From Lepidurus packardi (Eukaryota; Arthropoda; Branchiopoda; Notostraca; Triopsidae): a stretch of DNA of 64,000 nucleotides. Below, one piece after another: positions 49,801 through 60,072 of this stretch (positions are counted from its first letter, which is position 1; every line of letters starts with the position of its first letter). Location: positions 2,232,001 to 2,296,000 of the forward strand of contig JAKZAN010000007.1 in NCBI GenBank assembly GCA_023053545.1, given 5' to 3'. A program made the translations under genes and the position numbers. The notes below the pieces were generated by a model that was given only the letters and a program-made list of their open reading frames with translations, made no database searches and was not told where the DNA came from.

Positions 49801-52800
49801 AGACGTGTTTGTGGCGTCGTTTTCCAAGGCCGTCGTCTTGGATATATATAGCGATTTTATCAACAATTTTTCCGTGGCCATGGAAGTTGCCAAACAAGAA
49901 GCGAAACGCAAATCTGCATTTGCTGACTTTCTGAAAGTAACGTTGGTTGGCACATTCCTCAAGTTCAGACCTAAGCTCAACTTGTTACTTTACATAGGTC
50001 AAACAAATCACGGCCCATGATCGACTCTCCTTTTTCGGACTCATGGTCAAACCAGTACAAAGATTTCCTCAATTTATTCTTCTCTTACAAGTAACGTTGT
50101 AAAACCCATTGGCATAATAGTGTTTGTAAATGGACTACGCATTTGAATAGGATTTGTTGAAACATACCCCACAAGGCCATCACGATCGTATGTCGCTACA
50201 GTTGGCGCTAACGCAGCTGGAAAGTTTGGCCGAAATGCTGAACGAACGAAAAAGAGAAGCCGAGCAGTACCAAGCGTTCAAAGAGACTTTAAGAAGAGTA
50301 TCAGGGAAGTTTTCCTTGCGTCCTTTGGCGGATAACAACCGATACCTTTTAAGGCAAGATACCATGACTTTAGTGGTAAGCTCACTTTGACGACCTTGAT
50401 TACACAGCCTTTGACAATCATTTCATTACTCTGTTGGTGCTCTAAAGGAACTCAATACGCTCGGCCTCATTTCCAAAACCAAAGAAAGACGCGTTTTACT
50501 CTTGAACGATTTACTTGTCTGTTTGACCATTCATGCCAAAGATGGAAACGAGTTTCAAGCCAGTGCAGAGCGGTTGACGTTAAAGTGGGCATATCCCGTC
50601 TCCGATGTCGAGGTAGGTTTATTATTCCAAATTATCCGACGACGCAAATGTCAAGTCTTTTTCTTCTACTCACCGCTCGATATTCAGCTGTTCGTTACTT
50701 AGTAGCTAGTTCGGTTTTTGTCTCCATCTTTTCACCTTTTTTTTTTTTTTTTTTATCAAAAAAATGGTTCGTATTAGGTGGAAGACACAAGCGCCACTCC
50801 TACGTTAAGCCGTCTGCTTAGCGCTGGTGGAACAGGAGTTGTTTCCAAGCCAGGCGAAACATTAAGCACTGTCGATGCTCTATGTCAAGACATGAATCTT
50901 CTCATGCACGACTACCAAGTCATTAGTCGAATTTCTGGACTCATTGGTACTCTGAAAGGCAACTATCCCGTACGTTTCAAAAATGTCATTTAAGGGGGAA
51001 AATGACTAAAACAGCAGATGTATTTGGTGCAGGGTATTAGTGCAGCAGGAGCGCAAGAAGCGTTGAGCTTAATCCAAAAAGAAATCCAAACCAAGGATGA
51101 AGAAATGGCGTGGCTAGATGCGTGCTGCTTGCAGCTGTTGGTGCGAACCAAAGGCAAAGAAGAGCGGTTTCTGTTCCATACCGAGACGCCAGCTTTAAAG
51201 CAGGATTGGCTGACTGAGCTCCGCTTAGCGCAGTTAGCCCTACATCCCAAGAATGTGCCTTCATGGGACGTCTGTGATCCACATCGGAAACCTTGGACCA
51301 AAATGCCCTTGTTCGTGGAAGCCCATCCTGTGTACAGAGCAACGCATGTTACTGAGGTAAAAATCTACAAAAACGGCTTCATCGTCCCATTATTATGACA
51401 TATTATGGCAGGTACATTGTGCTTGCTTTTACACTATTCATGTGATGCCTCCGCGCGGACGGGGCCCCCCGCCTCGACCACGTCCACAGTCCTTTCTTTG
51501 GGTCATCTCAGGCGATGGCCTAAGCAGTCACGTGTGCATTTATAGCATGCAACTAAACCTGCAATTACTCCATACTTTCAGCATTATGGAAGCCAAAGTT
51601 TCATGCTGCGAATTCACGCCGGCCGCTCAGAGTGAGGAGGTGGCCTCCGAAATGGTCTGGATGGGCACTGAGAGTGGAAAGTATTTGACTTTTATTTTTT
51701 CCATCTGTCTGGCCGCACGTTTCTACATTTTTAAAAATTCTTTTTTAGATTGCTGGTGTATTTGTCCAGAGATACCGATCCAGGCAACCTTGCAGCCAGT
51801 GCCTTATTACCGGGCGCCATCGTGCAACTTCGGTACCATTGTACTTACCTTTTTGTGGGCTTAGACAACGGGACTGTGGCCTGGTACAAACGTAGTTCCA
51901 CGTCAGGAACGTGGGATTTGAGCCCGGCTGCTTTAAATACGGTCTCCGTGAGCTCGGAACCTGTTACTAGTTTATTGCCCATTGGGTCCTCTCTCTACGT
52001 CGCCTCGGGCAAGAGCGTTTACGTCTTAGACGCTGTGTCGGGGAACATCCTGGTAAATTCACGTTTTTCTTGATTTCGTTCGTTAAAGGCGAGCTAGCTT
52101 ATCCTTTTTTCGATCTTTTCGCCTTAGCGGTCCTTTGCAGTGTCTCACGAGTCCGGTTCGTCTATTGGCGCGATGGCCCATGCCGGCATAGGCTTGTGGC
52201 TTTCCTTGAAGAATTCACCGGTAGTGTGCCTCTATCACTCGGAAACATTCCGACACTTGCAAGATATCAGCGTAGCCTCTAACGTGGCCCGCGTTCTCCC
52301 CAGCATCCCATCGCAGTCGGTGCACGTGACCACCATAGCGGCGTCCAAAGGCTGGTTATGGGTAGGGACCAATGTAGGAGTGGCCTTAACTTTGCCGCTG
52401 CCACGCTTGGAAGGCGTACCCATCATCAGCGGCCGCGCGAACGTCTCGTTTCACGCCCACGCGGGGCCTATCAATTTCTTTTTACCGCTAACCAAGAAAG
52501 TGGCCATCCCCGAAATACCCAAACCCGTTCACACCATCGAAGAAGAGAACGAGGAAGAGGAAATACCGAACCCGAAGGAGTTTAACAGCAGCGGCAATGA
52601 TAAGATTTTCAATACCGTCCCACGCATGAAGCCCAACAAAAACGCCCAGAAGTGCGCTCGTACGTTGCCCCGTCACGCGAGCTTTCTCAATCATTCGGCA
52701 GAGTGTGACGTTTATGGCTTATACGGCGACTTAATGAACGTGACCGAGTACGAAGACAGTGAAGAAATTAAAAATGGCGGTCCCTTGTACGAAACACTGC

Positions 52801-53198
52801 GGCGCAGTGATCCCGACGTGGCCAATTTGCCTCAAAAGATTAGCACGTTGGATCGTCGTGTTCATATGAAAGCTGCGCGACCCAGATCCCTGGATTTGTC
52901 CAACTGGTCGGTGGATTCCAGGTCATCGGCCCAGACCAATTCCTCAGGCTCTGAAGAGAACGCTTTCCCCGTGCAAAGTGCTAAACTTCCTGGCGTGCCA
53001 ATGACTGGGAAGGCCACTGGAGGAAGCGGGACACTCAAGACCAACAAGTCTTCGCATCAGACCTTGAAAAAAGGAGATGCGCCTCGAACTCTCATGACAA
53101 TTATGGGCGGCAAAGGATCCCTTCATCTCAAGAAAGGCAGTACCTTGGCCGGAAACAGCTCGGATGCTCATATAGTGTTATGGGAATCCAAAGTTTAA
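43850..53198 (+). CDS. ARHGEF10: Rho guanine nucleotide exchange factor, ARHGEF10/ARHGEF10L family
   Basis: Activates Rho GTPases by GDP/GTP exchange. Eleven exons: 43850-45290, 48936-49582, 49640-49936, 49998-50090, 50151-50375, 50448-50612, 50778-50969, 51033-51356, 51412-51680, 51749-52052, 52128-53198 (5028 nt, 1675 aa, phases consistent). Residues 1-480 are a Ser/Thr-rich region without a domain. Residues 481-665 are acidic and Ser-rich, including EDID. The DH domain runs from about 666 to 870, with the conserved [12 protein letters not shown] segment (about residues 808-820). A divergent PH-like region follows to about 1125, then a beta-propeller-like region to about 1480 with the LLWVGT-type strand (here [10 protein letters not shown]) and HAHAGP loop typical of ARHGEF10L. 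The C-terminus ends in a V-L-W-E type strand. The stop at 43838 fixes the start. ARHGEF17 is a less likely relative. Confidence 0.9.
47414..47618 (+). CDS. ARHGEF10: Candidate alternative first coding exon of the RhoGEF
   Basis: An open frame from ATG 47414 runs 68 codons, basic and Ser/Arg-rich, to a strong GTAAGT donor after 47618. It ends with a single carried T. Joined directly to the shared exon at 48936, which begins GA, it would create TGA. Joined to the exon at 48205, which begins TG, it forms Leu and stays open. It may therefore be the first exon of an isoform using both alternative exons. No homologue is recalled; support is codon-like composition, donor quality and phase. Confidence 0.5.
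47789..47816. repeat. GGTTT pentanucleotide repeat, five units
   Basis: Five tandem GGTTT units in the RhoGEF intron. It resembles simple telomere-like arrays only superficially. Confidence 0.8.
48165..48181. repeat. Poly-G run, 17 bases
   Basis: Uninterrupted G run about 23 bases upstream of a candidate alternative RhoGEF exon, where a pyrimidine tract would be expected. Confidence 0.9.
48205..48459 (+). CDS. ARHGEF10: Candidate alternative N-terminal exon of the RhoGEF
   Basis: The open frame contains ATG 48228 and runs to a GTAATG donor after 48459, ending in phase 1. That is the same phase as the long exon 43850-45290, so it joins cleanly to the shared exon at 48936 (giving Asn-Gly-Val-Val-Asp). 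The encoded 77 residues include a Pro/Gly stretch and a Thr-rich tract. It could be a first exon from ATG 48228, or internal, receiving the exon at 47414 through an AAAG acceptor at 48204. The acceptor is weak, so first-exon use is the simpler reading. Confidence 0.55.
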
Positions 53199-53382
53199 GT
53201 GCCACAATAGCCCCGCGCGCGCAGACAAAATGTAAATAGCTCCCTGGCAGGTTGTCTTAATTTGGAGCGGTGTGTTACTCTACTCCCTTGGAAGGCATAT
53301 ACCGAGCATGTTTTGGAAATTTATACAAAATTACGTTTGACGCAGTTTGGTGTATTATCCCAGAAATATGTCGCTTACAAAT

Positions 53383-54950
53383 TCAAGTGGTTAACGCTTG
53401 ACGCAAATCCTCAATAATTTGCATAACATCATCTTGGGAAGTTTCTCGGCCTAGGCTGAGGCGAATGCTAGACTTGGCGTCTTCGTAGCTTACACCGGAT
53501 GCCACTAGTATCTCTGGAGAAATGATTGCATCTAAAACTTATCTGCTTTTCTTAGTTTTGTTTTTACCTGAGACTTTGCCAACACCGTGACAAGCAGCGC
53601 CGGTACTAGCGTGCAGAACTCGACAACGACTCAAAATCTCTCCACCGGTTAAACAAGTTTGGAATGATACATTGCAGGTGTTGGGTAATCTGGGTGTATT
53701 CTCGCAGTGGACTTTCACCTGGCTGCCAAAGCTCTCCTATTGTAAAACACAAATGGGATTGGGGCAAAAAAGAGCAGCTATACTAAGTTACTTTTAGTTT
53801 GGCTTCTAAAAAACCCCGTACTAGAATGTAGTGCGATTGGAAATGAGGCAGGTTTTGAGTCACTAGGCTAGCAGCTTTGCCCAGACCGGCAATCATGGGC
53901 ACATTTTCTGTTCCTGGCCGAAAACCACGCTCTTGCCCACCACCGAAAAATAGAGGAAGAAGCGGAGTGTCCTTGTTGTCTAGCCCTTTCGCATACAGTG
54001 CTCCAATACGTGGCCCATAGAACTGGGTGAGGGCATGGGTAAGCTACACTGTGTGAGTCGTTATAGAATGCAACGGTTTACTTTATGCCCCACGATAGTT
54101 AAATAATCCACACCGAGTGCTGCTACATCGACTTGAACTTTCCCGATAGCCTGTGCAGCGTCTGTGTGATAGAGTATGCGGCGTTGGTTTTTCTTTTGAA
54201 ACCGATGCAGTTCCCTTGAAAGCATTGCTAGGGCACTAATTGGACATGAACTTGAATAGATCCCTACTTGGCAATATCTTCTACGGGCATAATTACACCA
54301 GTCTCATTATTGGCCAGCATAACCGTAACCAGGTGCGTATTGGGTTTTATGGCAGCAATTATATCAGCGGTAAGTATTTGGCCAGACATTTCAGAAACAG
54401 GAACGAAAGTCACTTCTACACTAACAGTAAGGTATGATGATAACATAAGTAATACGATAATAAGTATAAGTAATAAGTAACATATGATGATAAGGTAAGT
54501 AACATATGATGGTCGCTATTTTCGTTTCCGGTCGTTTTACCTAGTTCCCCTTGCTCCTCGTAGAATTGAAGCGGGATTTTAATAGCATCGTGTTCTATGT
54601 TAGTTGTTACCACATGGGGCTTAATACCAGTGCTGCGGCACCAGCGAATTAGGGAGGTTAGAACCCAGTTATTAGCCTGTAGAATTGCTACTGGGTTCAG
54701 CACATTTTCTAATAACTGAACTAGTCAAGAATACTTCGGTACCACCAGATGTAAAGACGATGTCCGAGGGATTTGCACCTATCATTGCTGCCACATTCTC
54801 CCTTCCTTCTTCCATTACCCTCTTGGCATATTTTCCGCCGAAAGTTTGTGAACTTGGATTTGACCATGCTTCTGTTAATGCCGATGTGACGGCTTCGATC
54901 ACTCCTGGGTCTAAAGGTGTTGTTGCATTACAATCGAGGTACCGAGTCAT
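53383..54950 (-). CDS. SCLY: Selenocysteine lyase
   Basis: PLP enzyme of the NifS-like class V fold that releases selenide from selenocysteine, yielding alanine, for selenium recycling. Seven minus-strand exons: 54950-54735, 54676-54541, 54415-54268, 54235-54082, 54022-53792, 53736-53568, 53513-53383; 394 aa, phases consistent. Seen: [10 protein letters not shown] start; [32 protein letters not shown] with Schiff-base Lys218; [23 protein letters not shown]; and TGAACH with catalytic Cys344. The order and motifs fit animal SCLY better than mitochondrial NFS1. The loop after the catalytic Cys is shorter than in the human enzyme and lacks its HGDQPS stretch. The start ATG fits the family core; no targeting peptide is seen, so it is probably cytosolic. 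It converges with the RhoGEF, stops 185 bases apart. Confidence 0.93.
54420..54505. repeat. Degenerate AT-rich tandem repeat in a SCLY intron
   Basis: Repeated AAGTAAYA and ATGATGATAA-like units, including two copies of AAGTAACATATGATG, fill most of SCLY intron 2. Confidence 0.7.
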
Positions 54951-55029
54951 GGTGGGGGTTCCTCTCAGACCTCTAAAACAAAAATAAGAACGGTTTGACT
55001 TACACGCAGGCCATAAATTGATTATAGAA

Positions 55030-55435
55030 TTATACGGATTGGCAGTCTATCACGCAATCCTGCAATTTGGATTGTTTGCCGAGGTTGAAGTAAAAGGCGA
55101 AAGATTTATCCCCTTGTTGAAGGGAAGCCAGAGTTAATCGAGGTTCAAGTAGCAGAAAGAACTGTTCACTTTCGTATGCTTGTAATGCCGCAAGATGGGT
55201 GCGAAAGGCTGTCGGAGTAACGCGACTTTCCCGTATGCCGCTTGGGGGCACAGCGAACATATTACAGGTGTTTTCAGGTGTTTCCTTGGGAATTAACTGT
55301 ATTAATCCACTGCGCATTCTCGTGTTGTCTTGGTTCAAGTCTGGTTATTGTTTTGAATTCACAGGAACACTTCGAAATGCCCTCAATTTACTACGAGCAT
55401 CTTTAACCAAAATCTTGCAACAAGTAAATGCTCAT
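55030..55435 (-). CDS. Unrecognised small two-exon protein
   Basis: I do not recognise this protein. A frame closed by the stop at 55030-55032 extends upstream to an AACCAG acceptor at 55341. A 67-base intron (donor GTTAAAG at 55407) links it in phase to a 28-base exon, 55435-55408, with an ATG. The result is 112 aa, from MSIYLLQDF to DCQSV. It looks like a folded globular protein: mixed hydrophobic and charged residues, no low complexity, no signal or membrane segment, and a segment rich in Leu/Phe around residues 65-95. It lies on the same strand as SCLY, 80 bases upstream of the SCLY ATG, and head to head with melted. The sequence could instead be the 3' end of a differently spliced gene. 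Confidence 0.5.
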
Positions 55436-55581
55436 TCAAAACAAAAATGTCAGCCGATTTCTTTCACATTTTAATAGAGATCCAACTTTGTGGTGGAAGA
55501 TATTAGTATATTGCGACGATGATTATTAGATGATAGAAGTAACCGGCACTTGATATCATACCGGGCCAAAACCAAGACAAA
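55436..55581. promoter_or_regulatory. Putative bidirectional promoter between the unknown gene and melted
   Basis: Only 146 bases separate the start codons of the minus-strand unknown gene and plus-strand melted, so the two leaders and core promoters must overlap if both models are right. No TATA box is obvious. Confidence 0.35.
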
Positions 55582-58500
55582 ATGCATGAATTATTCGTCC
55601 AAGTACTTGGGAAAAGAGATTTATCGAAAGTAATGATTAGTATAGCCCATAATTTCGTATCCGTTTTCTTACCTTTCTTGTATTTATAACGAAGGCTGGA
55701 GATTTATTTTCTATTGACGACCAAAGAGTTTCAGCGGACTTGCGAGAAGTTATTCTGAAAGTAGAGGAGATCACGCGATCACCCGAGTATCGACAAAATG
55801 CTAACGACCAAAGTGTGGTGGAGATATGCATTACCCGTGTCACATCAGCAATAAGGTGGATTATTTCTTTCTTCTTGAGTTCTGTATGTAAACATTCCCC
55901 CGTCTCGTTTCAGGGAAACAAGTTCCATTGAAAAGCATGCCGAACCTTTAGTTTCCCTGTTAGATTCATGCTTAAGCCATAGTTTGGCTCCCACAGTTAA
56001 AGATGAAGATCCACCACACGCGAAAATCGCATCTGACGTCCTAGCCTGCATTTTTCGAGTAAAGGAAATTTTAATGTTAGCACTACAGCTAGTCATTTTG
56101 TTTGCTGTAGAATTACAACAAGCGCGAAGTGATGCAGTTAGCCTTACCCGTAGCCGTCAAGTTTTTGCATAAAGGAAACCGAGACTTGTCTCGCAACTTG
56201 GCTTCCTACCTCTCCCTAGCTGCTATTGGTAATGCAGACTTGTTATCTCAGCACATTCAGCCCATGATCGACTCAGTTCTATCAGGTACTTTTCAAGTTT
56301 GATTGCTCAGATTCGTTCTGTAATGTTGATTATTCTAGGCAACTATACTTTGGCAAAAGTGCTGCCTCAAGTTTATCCTGTTAATAGCGAAGCTGTACAC
56401 GACCACATCATGGCTCTCGCTTCTTTACTTCCCCTATGTGATTCGCAAGACAAAGCGGCCTTATTAACCTTATTGAGATTGGTGGCGAAAAGCAAACCAG
56501 CGGTGGGTAACTTGGATAGATCGGTTGATCAAGAATTTCAAACGCACAAGTTTCCTTTCTAGTTGCTTGAAGCGAGTGTGCCTCAATTGTGCGACTGTTT
56601 GGCCATACCTGCTTGTGTTCCGTCAACATTACAGCTCTTATTAGACGTCTCTTCACTCACTAGAGCACCATGGCTGGCTGAGCATTGGCCTCGGGTGCTC
56701 GAAGCTGTCCAAAAAGTTCCTGCCGCACTGCCCCTTGCTGCTCAACTCGTTTCCCGACTCGGACAGCTCAGTCTTGTAAGGCTTTTTATAGTTGTTTATG
56801 CTTAGTCTCTAGAAAGTAAATCCCGTATAGGAACGCGCCCAGAATGCCTTAGATTTTATTGTTTCTCATTTACACCAAGCGGAACCACTTAGTTTGCATC
56901 TGCTCTTAAAAGAGATTCAGTCACTGTGTGCAGCGTTCCCATCCTTACTAACCGAACCGCTTATGGAACGCATTAGTCAAGTCCTGGAAGCGCCATCTAC
57001 TCCGCAAGCCGCGCGGAACATCTGCCAACGTCTTCAAAATAACCTTCATCCCAAGTAAGCTTCAGTTAGCCTACGTCATTTTGATACAGTTCCCACCTCT
57101 TAGAAGCGCATCGAGTTCCACGGTTATCAAGGTTGGGGGTAGTGGTAGTATCGTTGGCAGCAGTGAATTTCCGCAACAGCAAGCCATGTCTACGCTTCAG
57201 TTGCGCCCACCGCCTTCCTATCTGCGCTCCTCTTTAGGCACCTTGGTCAACGTGAACCTTCCTCTAACTGTTCTGCCGGGTCAGTCGTGCAATCCCCAGG
57301 GTGTGCCCATGCTTCTCTCTTTGGGACCTGGACCGAGTCGAGGAGTTGGGAGTGCTGGTGGCAGCCGCATGGTCGGCAGCAGACCCAAGCACGCAGACGC
57401 TTCCAGATCCACCCCTCGGCTCACCGGTGCTGTCCATGGTACTCGGCCTATGAATAGAAGTACTAGCTGGCTCAATGCAGGTACATTTTGGCAGCTCCTG
57501 TCGTCATTCTGTACATGGACGCTAGAATTCAATTATTGTAACCATCGTGTTTTTACACACTTAGTACACATTAGTGGAAGAGCATCCAACCCTTCACCCG
57601 GTCCAGGCCCTGTTCCACCAACTTCGTTGCATAAATCCATGACGCGGTTAGGCTCCAGTAGTCATGCTATTGGTTTGGGTCCTGCCCCTTTATTAAATCC
57701 CTCACCAGTTACACACGGACCGGGTATTCACAACCCGCATGTGACTGGCACCAGCGTTCGTGGAATGAAAACGGGCTCCAAAGGAAGTTTGGCTGTTACA
57801 CGGGTCACTTCCGGGGGAGTGACGGTCACTACGTCTTCAGGAACTCAAAGTCCGATGCGAAGCAAGAGGTAAGGGCTCATTTTTGTCCTCAAAAAGTAAT
57901 CATACTTGATACTTGCCGTGGTTAACTAGTGGGAGTTTATCCACCATGCGCGAAGAGCAAGACGTGGAGCGTGATCGACCTAACAGCATTTTGGGACCAA
58001 TCAGCGGGTCGAGAGAAAGAGGTATTCCAAATAATTTGAAGAGTTGGTTCATTCATGATGGCTCATTGGCTTGTAGGGATGAATTTTCGAACCATTTCTA
58101 ATACGTATCCATCCGTGACCTTACCTTTGCCCGGTTTGTGCATCAGTCCATCACCGTCACCCTTTTATCCCATACAACCTTCACCTCCTCCTGCCTACAC
58201 ACCTTTGAACATTCCTATCCAAGATCGCTGCGGCATGGAAGAGAAAGATGATGAAGCCAAAAAGGGAGACAGCTTAGGAAAGGACGGAGGCGGAATATCA
58301 GGCGTCGTTATGCGACGACCTCATACCAGCGTTACCATGATTACGCATGGTTATAGTAATGGAAACGACATAGCCAATTCCCAGCGGATCAGCGTCTTTG
58401 AACCATTTCCTATGAGAGACACGATTCAACATTTTTGCGAAAAACATTTGGATAAGATCAAAGCCTACATGGAACGGCTCACAGCGCGTTTGCCCTTACC

Positions 58501-59655
58501 TGCCAAATGCACCATTGAAGGTAATTTTGGCATTATAATGGCCCTTTGGGCAATGGAATAATCCATACGAGTCTTAGAACGAAAAGCAAAGAAACATGCA
58601 AAAGTACATTTTGCCTGTCAGGGGAAAGGTGAGCATTGCTTGTATAGCAAGGCGTTTTTCGCCTTGAAAACCAGACATCCCCGGTTATGGATTCACCTTA
58701 TGTTTCTCGCATTACAAGTAAGTTCTTTGATATTAAGGAGTGGGGCAAAGTCCATGGTTAAAAACCTCCTGGTTAGGCGAGATCCTCGGCAGCGTTAAGT
58801 ACAAGAGATACATCCGTGAGCAGCCTGAAAAATTGCTGGGATATATTGAAATTTGATAACAAAACTTTTTTGACCCTAGTTACTTCAGCTTTTCCTTCAG
58901 CCAAGGTAAACTTGGAGTCATTTCTTTAGAAATGTACTCCGTTTTTAGGGATGTCAGAAAGGGGAGCTCACGACGACTTGTTCTTTAGGATCAAGACCAT
59001 TTACTTCAGGAGCTGCAACAGGCGCGCTTTTTTGACGTTTTTGAATACAATGGAGCTTTGCAGCAGTGGAACTGCTTTTTGTGCAATCATCCGGAACGAG
59101 CTGCGGGATTTTTGGAAGAAAACAACACTCTTATGGAAGGGCAGCTTAAAGAAAAGAAAAGCAAATGGGTTATATTCCGAAAATGGAGACCACGCTATTT
59201 TACGCTTTCTGGAGCGCACTTATCCTATCGAGGCTCCGTAAGTAACATTCTTATTCATTCGGCTGTACGCCTTTTGTTGGCCAGGATGGTTATTTTGTAG
59301 GCCAGTATGGGTTAGACTTGAAGTAACATAGTATGGAGTCATGTTTTCCTTTCTTTAATTGATTGCGGCTTGCTAGAACGATCCCGAGCTCACACCCATC
59401 GAAATCAATCAAATACGGAGCGTGAAAGTTGGTCGGAGCGGTCGCACCATTCCTAAAGCTTTTGAGATTTTTACGGGCGATAAAACTTACATATTGAAAG
59501 CCAAAGATGGGAAGAATGCGGAAGAATGGGTGCAGTGTTTGTCCATTGCTGTCGCCTCATCGCACGTCCGAGAAGTGGGCTCTATTGGAGCGAGTAGCAA
59601 GCTTTCGCAGCAGGCTTTCCAGTCGGCATCTATGGGTTTGCGAACCTCGGTGTGA
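55582..59655 (+). CDS. melt: Melted / VEPH1, PH-domain protein
   Basis: Membrane-associated adaptor; in flies it tunes insulin/TOR and FoxO signalling and photoreceptor fate. Fifteen exons: 55582-55629, 55695-55855, 55914-56058, 56111-56285, 56339-56502, 56563-56775, 56831-57054, 57104-57480, 57565-57868, 57930-58021, 58077-58520, 58572-58717, 58777-58905, 58989-59237, 59377-59655; 1049 aa, all phases consistent. Exon 1 encodes [16 protein letters not shown], nearly the start of human VEPH1. Helical N-terminal region with DDPHAK-like (here [12 protein letters not shown]) and [11 protein letters not shown] motifs (residues 1 to about 375), then a Pro/Gly/Ser-rich linker longer than in the human protein, a conserved block ending in HCLYSK and WIHLMF, and a C-terminal PH domain (about 922-1030) with [10 protein letters not shown] and NAEEWVQC. 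Identity is very sure; linker exons rest on phase alone. Confidence 0.95.
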
Positions 59656-60072
59656 GGTGAAGGGCCATTTTAGCTCATCCAGAAAAGAACTCTCGGAACT
59701 ACAGGACATTCCAGGATGGTGTATTCAACTTTCCTTGACATTCCGACGCCTTTAAGAAGACAGTGTGATACTCCTTTGATTCATCATTCAAAATTGATTG
59801 TCTAAGGTGAGGCTTCCAATTAAGTGATATATTTAGCAAATTATTTTTAACATCAGAGGTATTCCTTGAATAAAAAAAATAGGACATGTCTACATTTGGG
59901 CTTTACTTGCTTGTTATTTTTACCGGCAATATTTTACTTGAATTTGCAATTGGATTTCGGGTGTGCCCGCGCAAGTAGCTCAAGAACTATTGCGTATAAT
60001 CCAGTCGGTAGAGGCCGCAACTCAGCATGTTTTTCTTTGTTTACATTTATTGACTTTTTTCGAAAGTTCATC
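59656..60072. other. Intergenic region melted - ICE2
   Basis: 417 bases holding the melted 3' end, with an AATAAA signal at 59869-59874, and the ICE2 promoter/leader. No other feature is seen. Confidence 0.6.
59869..59874 (+). terminator. Polyadenylation signal of melted
   Basis: AATAAA, 214 bases after the melted stop codon, followed by an A-run. Canonical hexamer; use is inferred. Confidence 0.5.
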
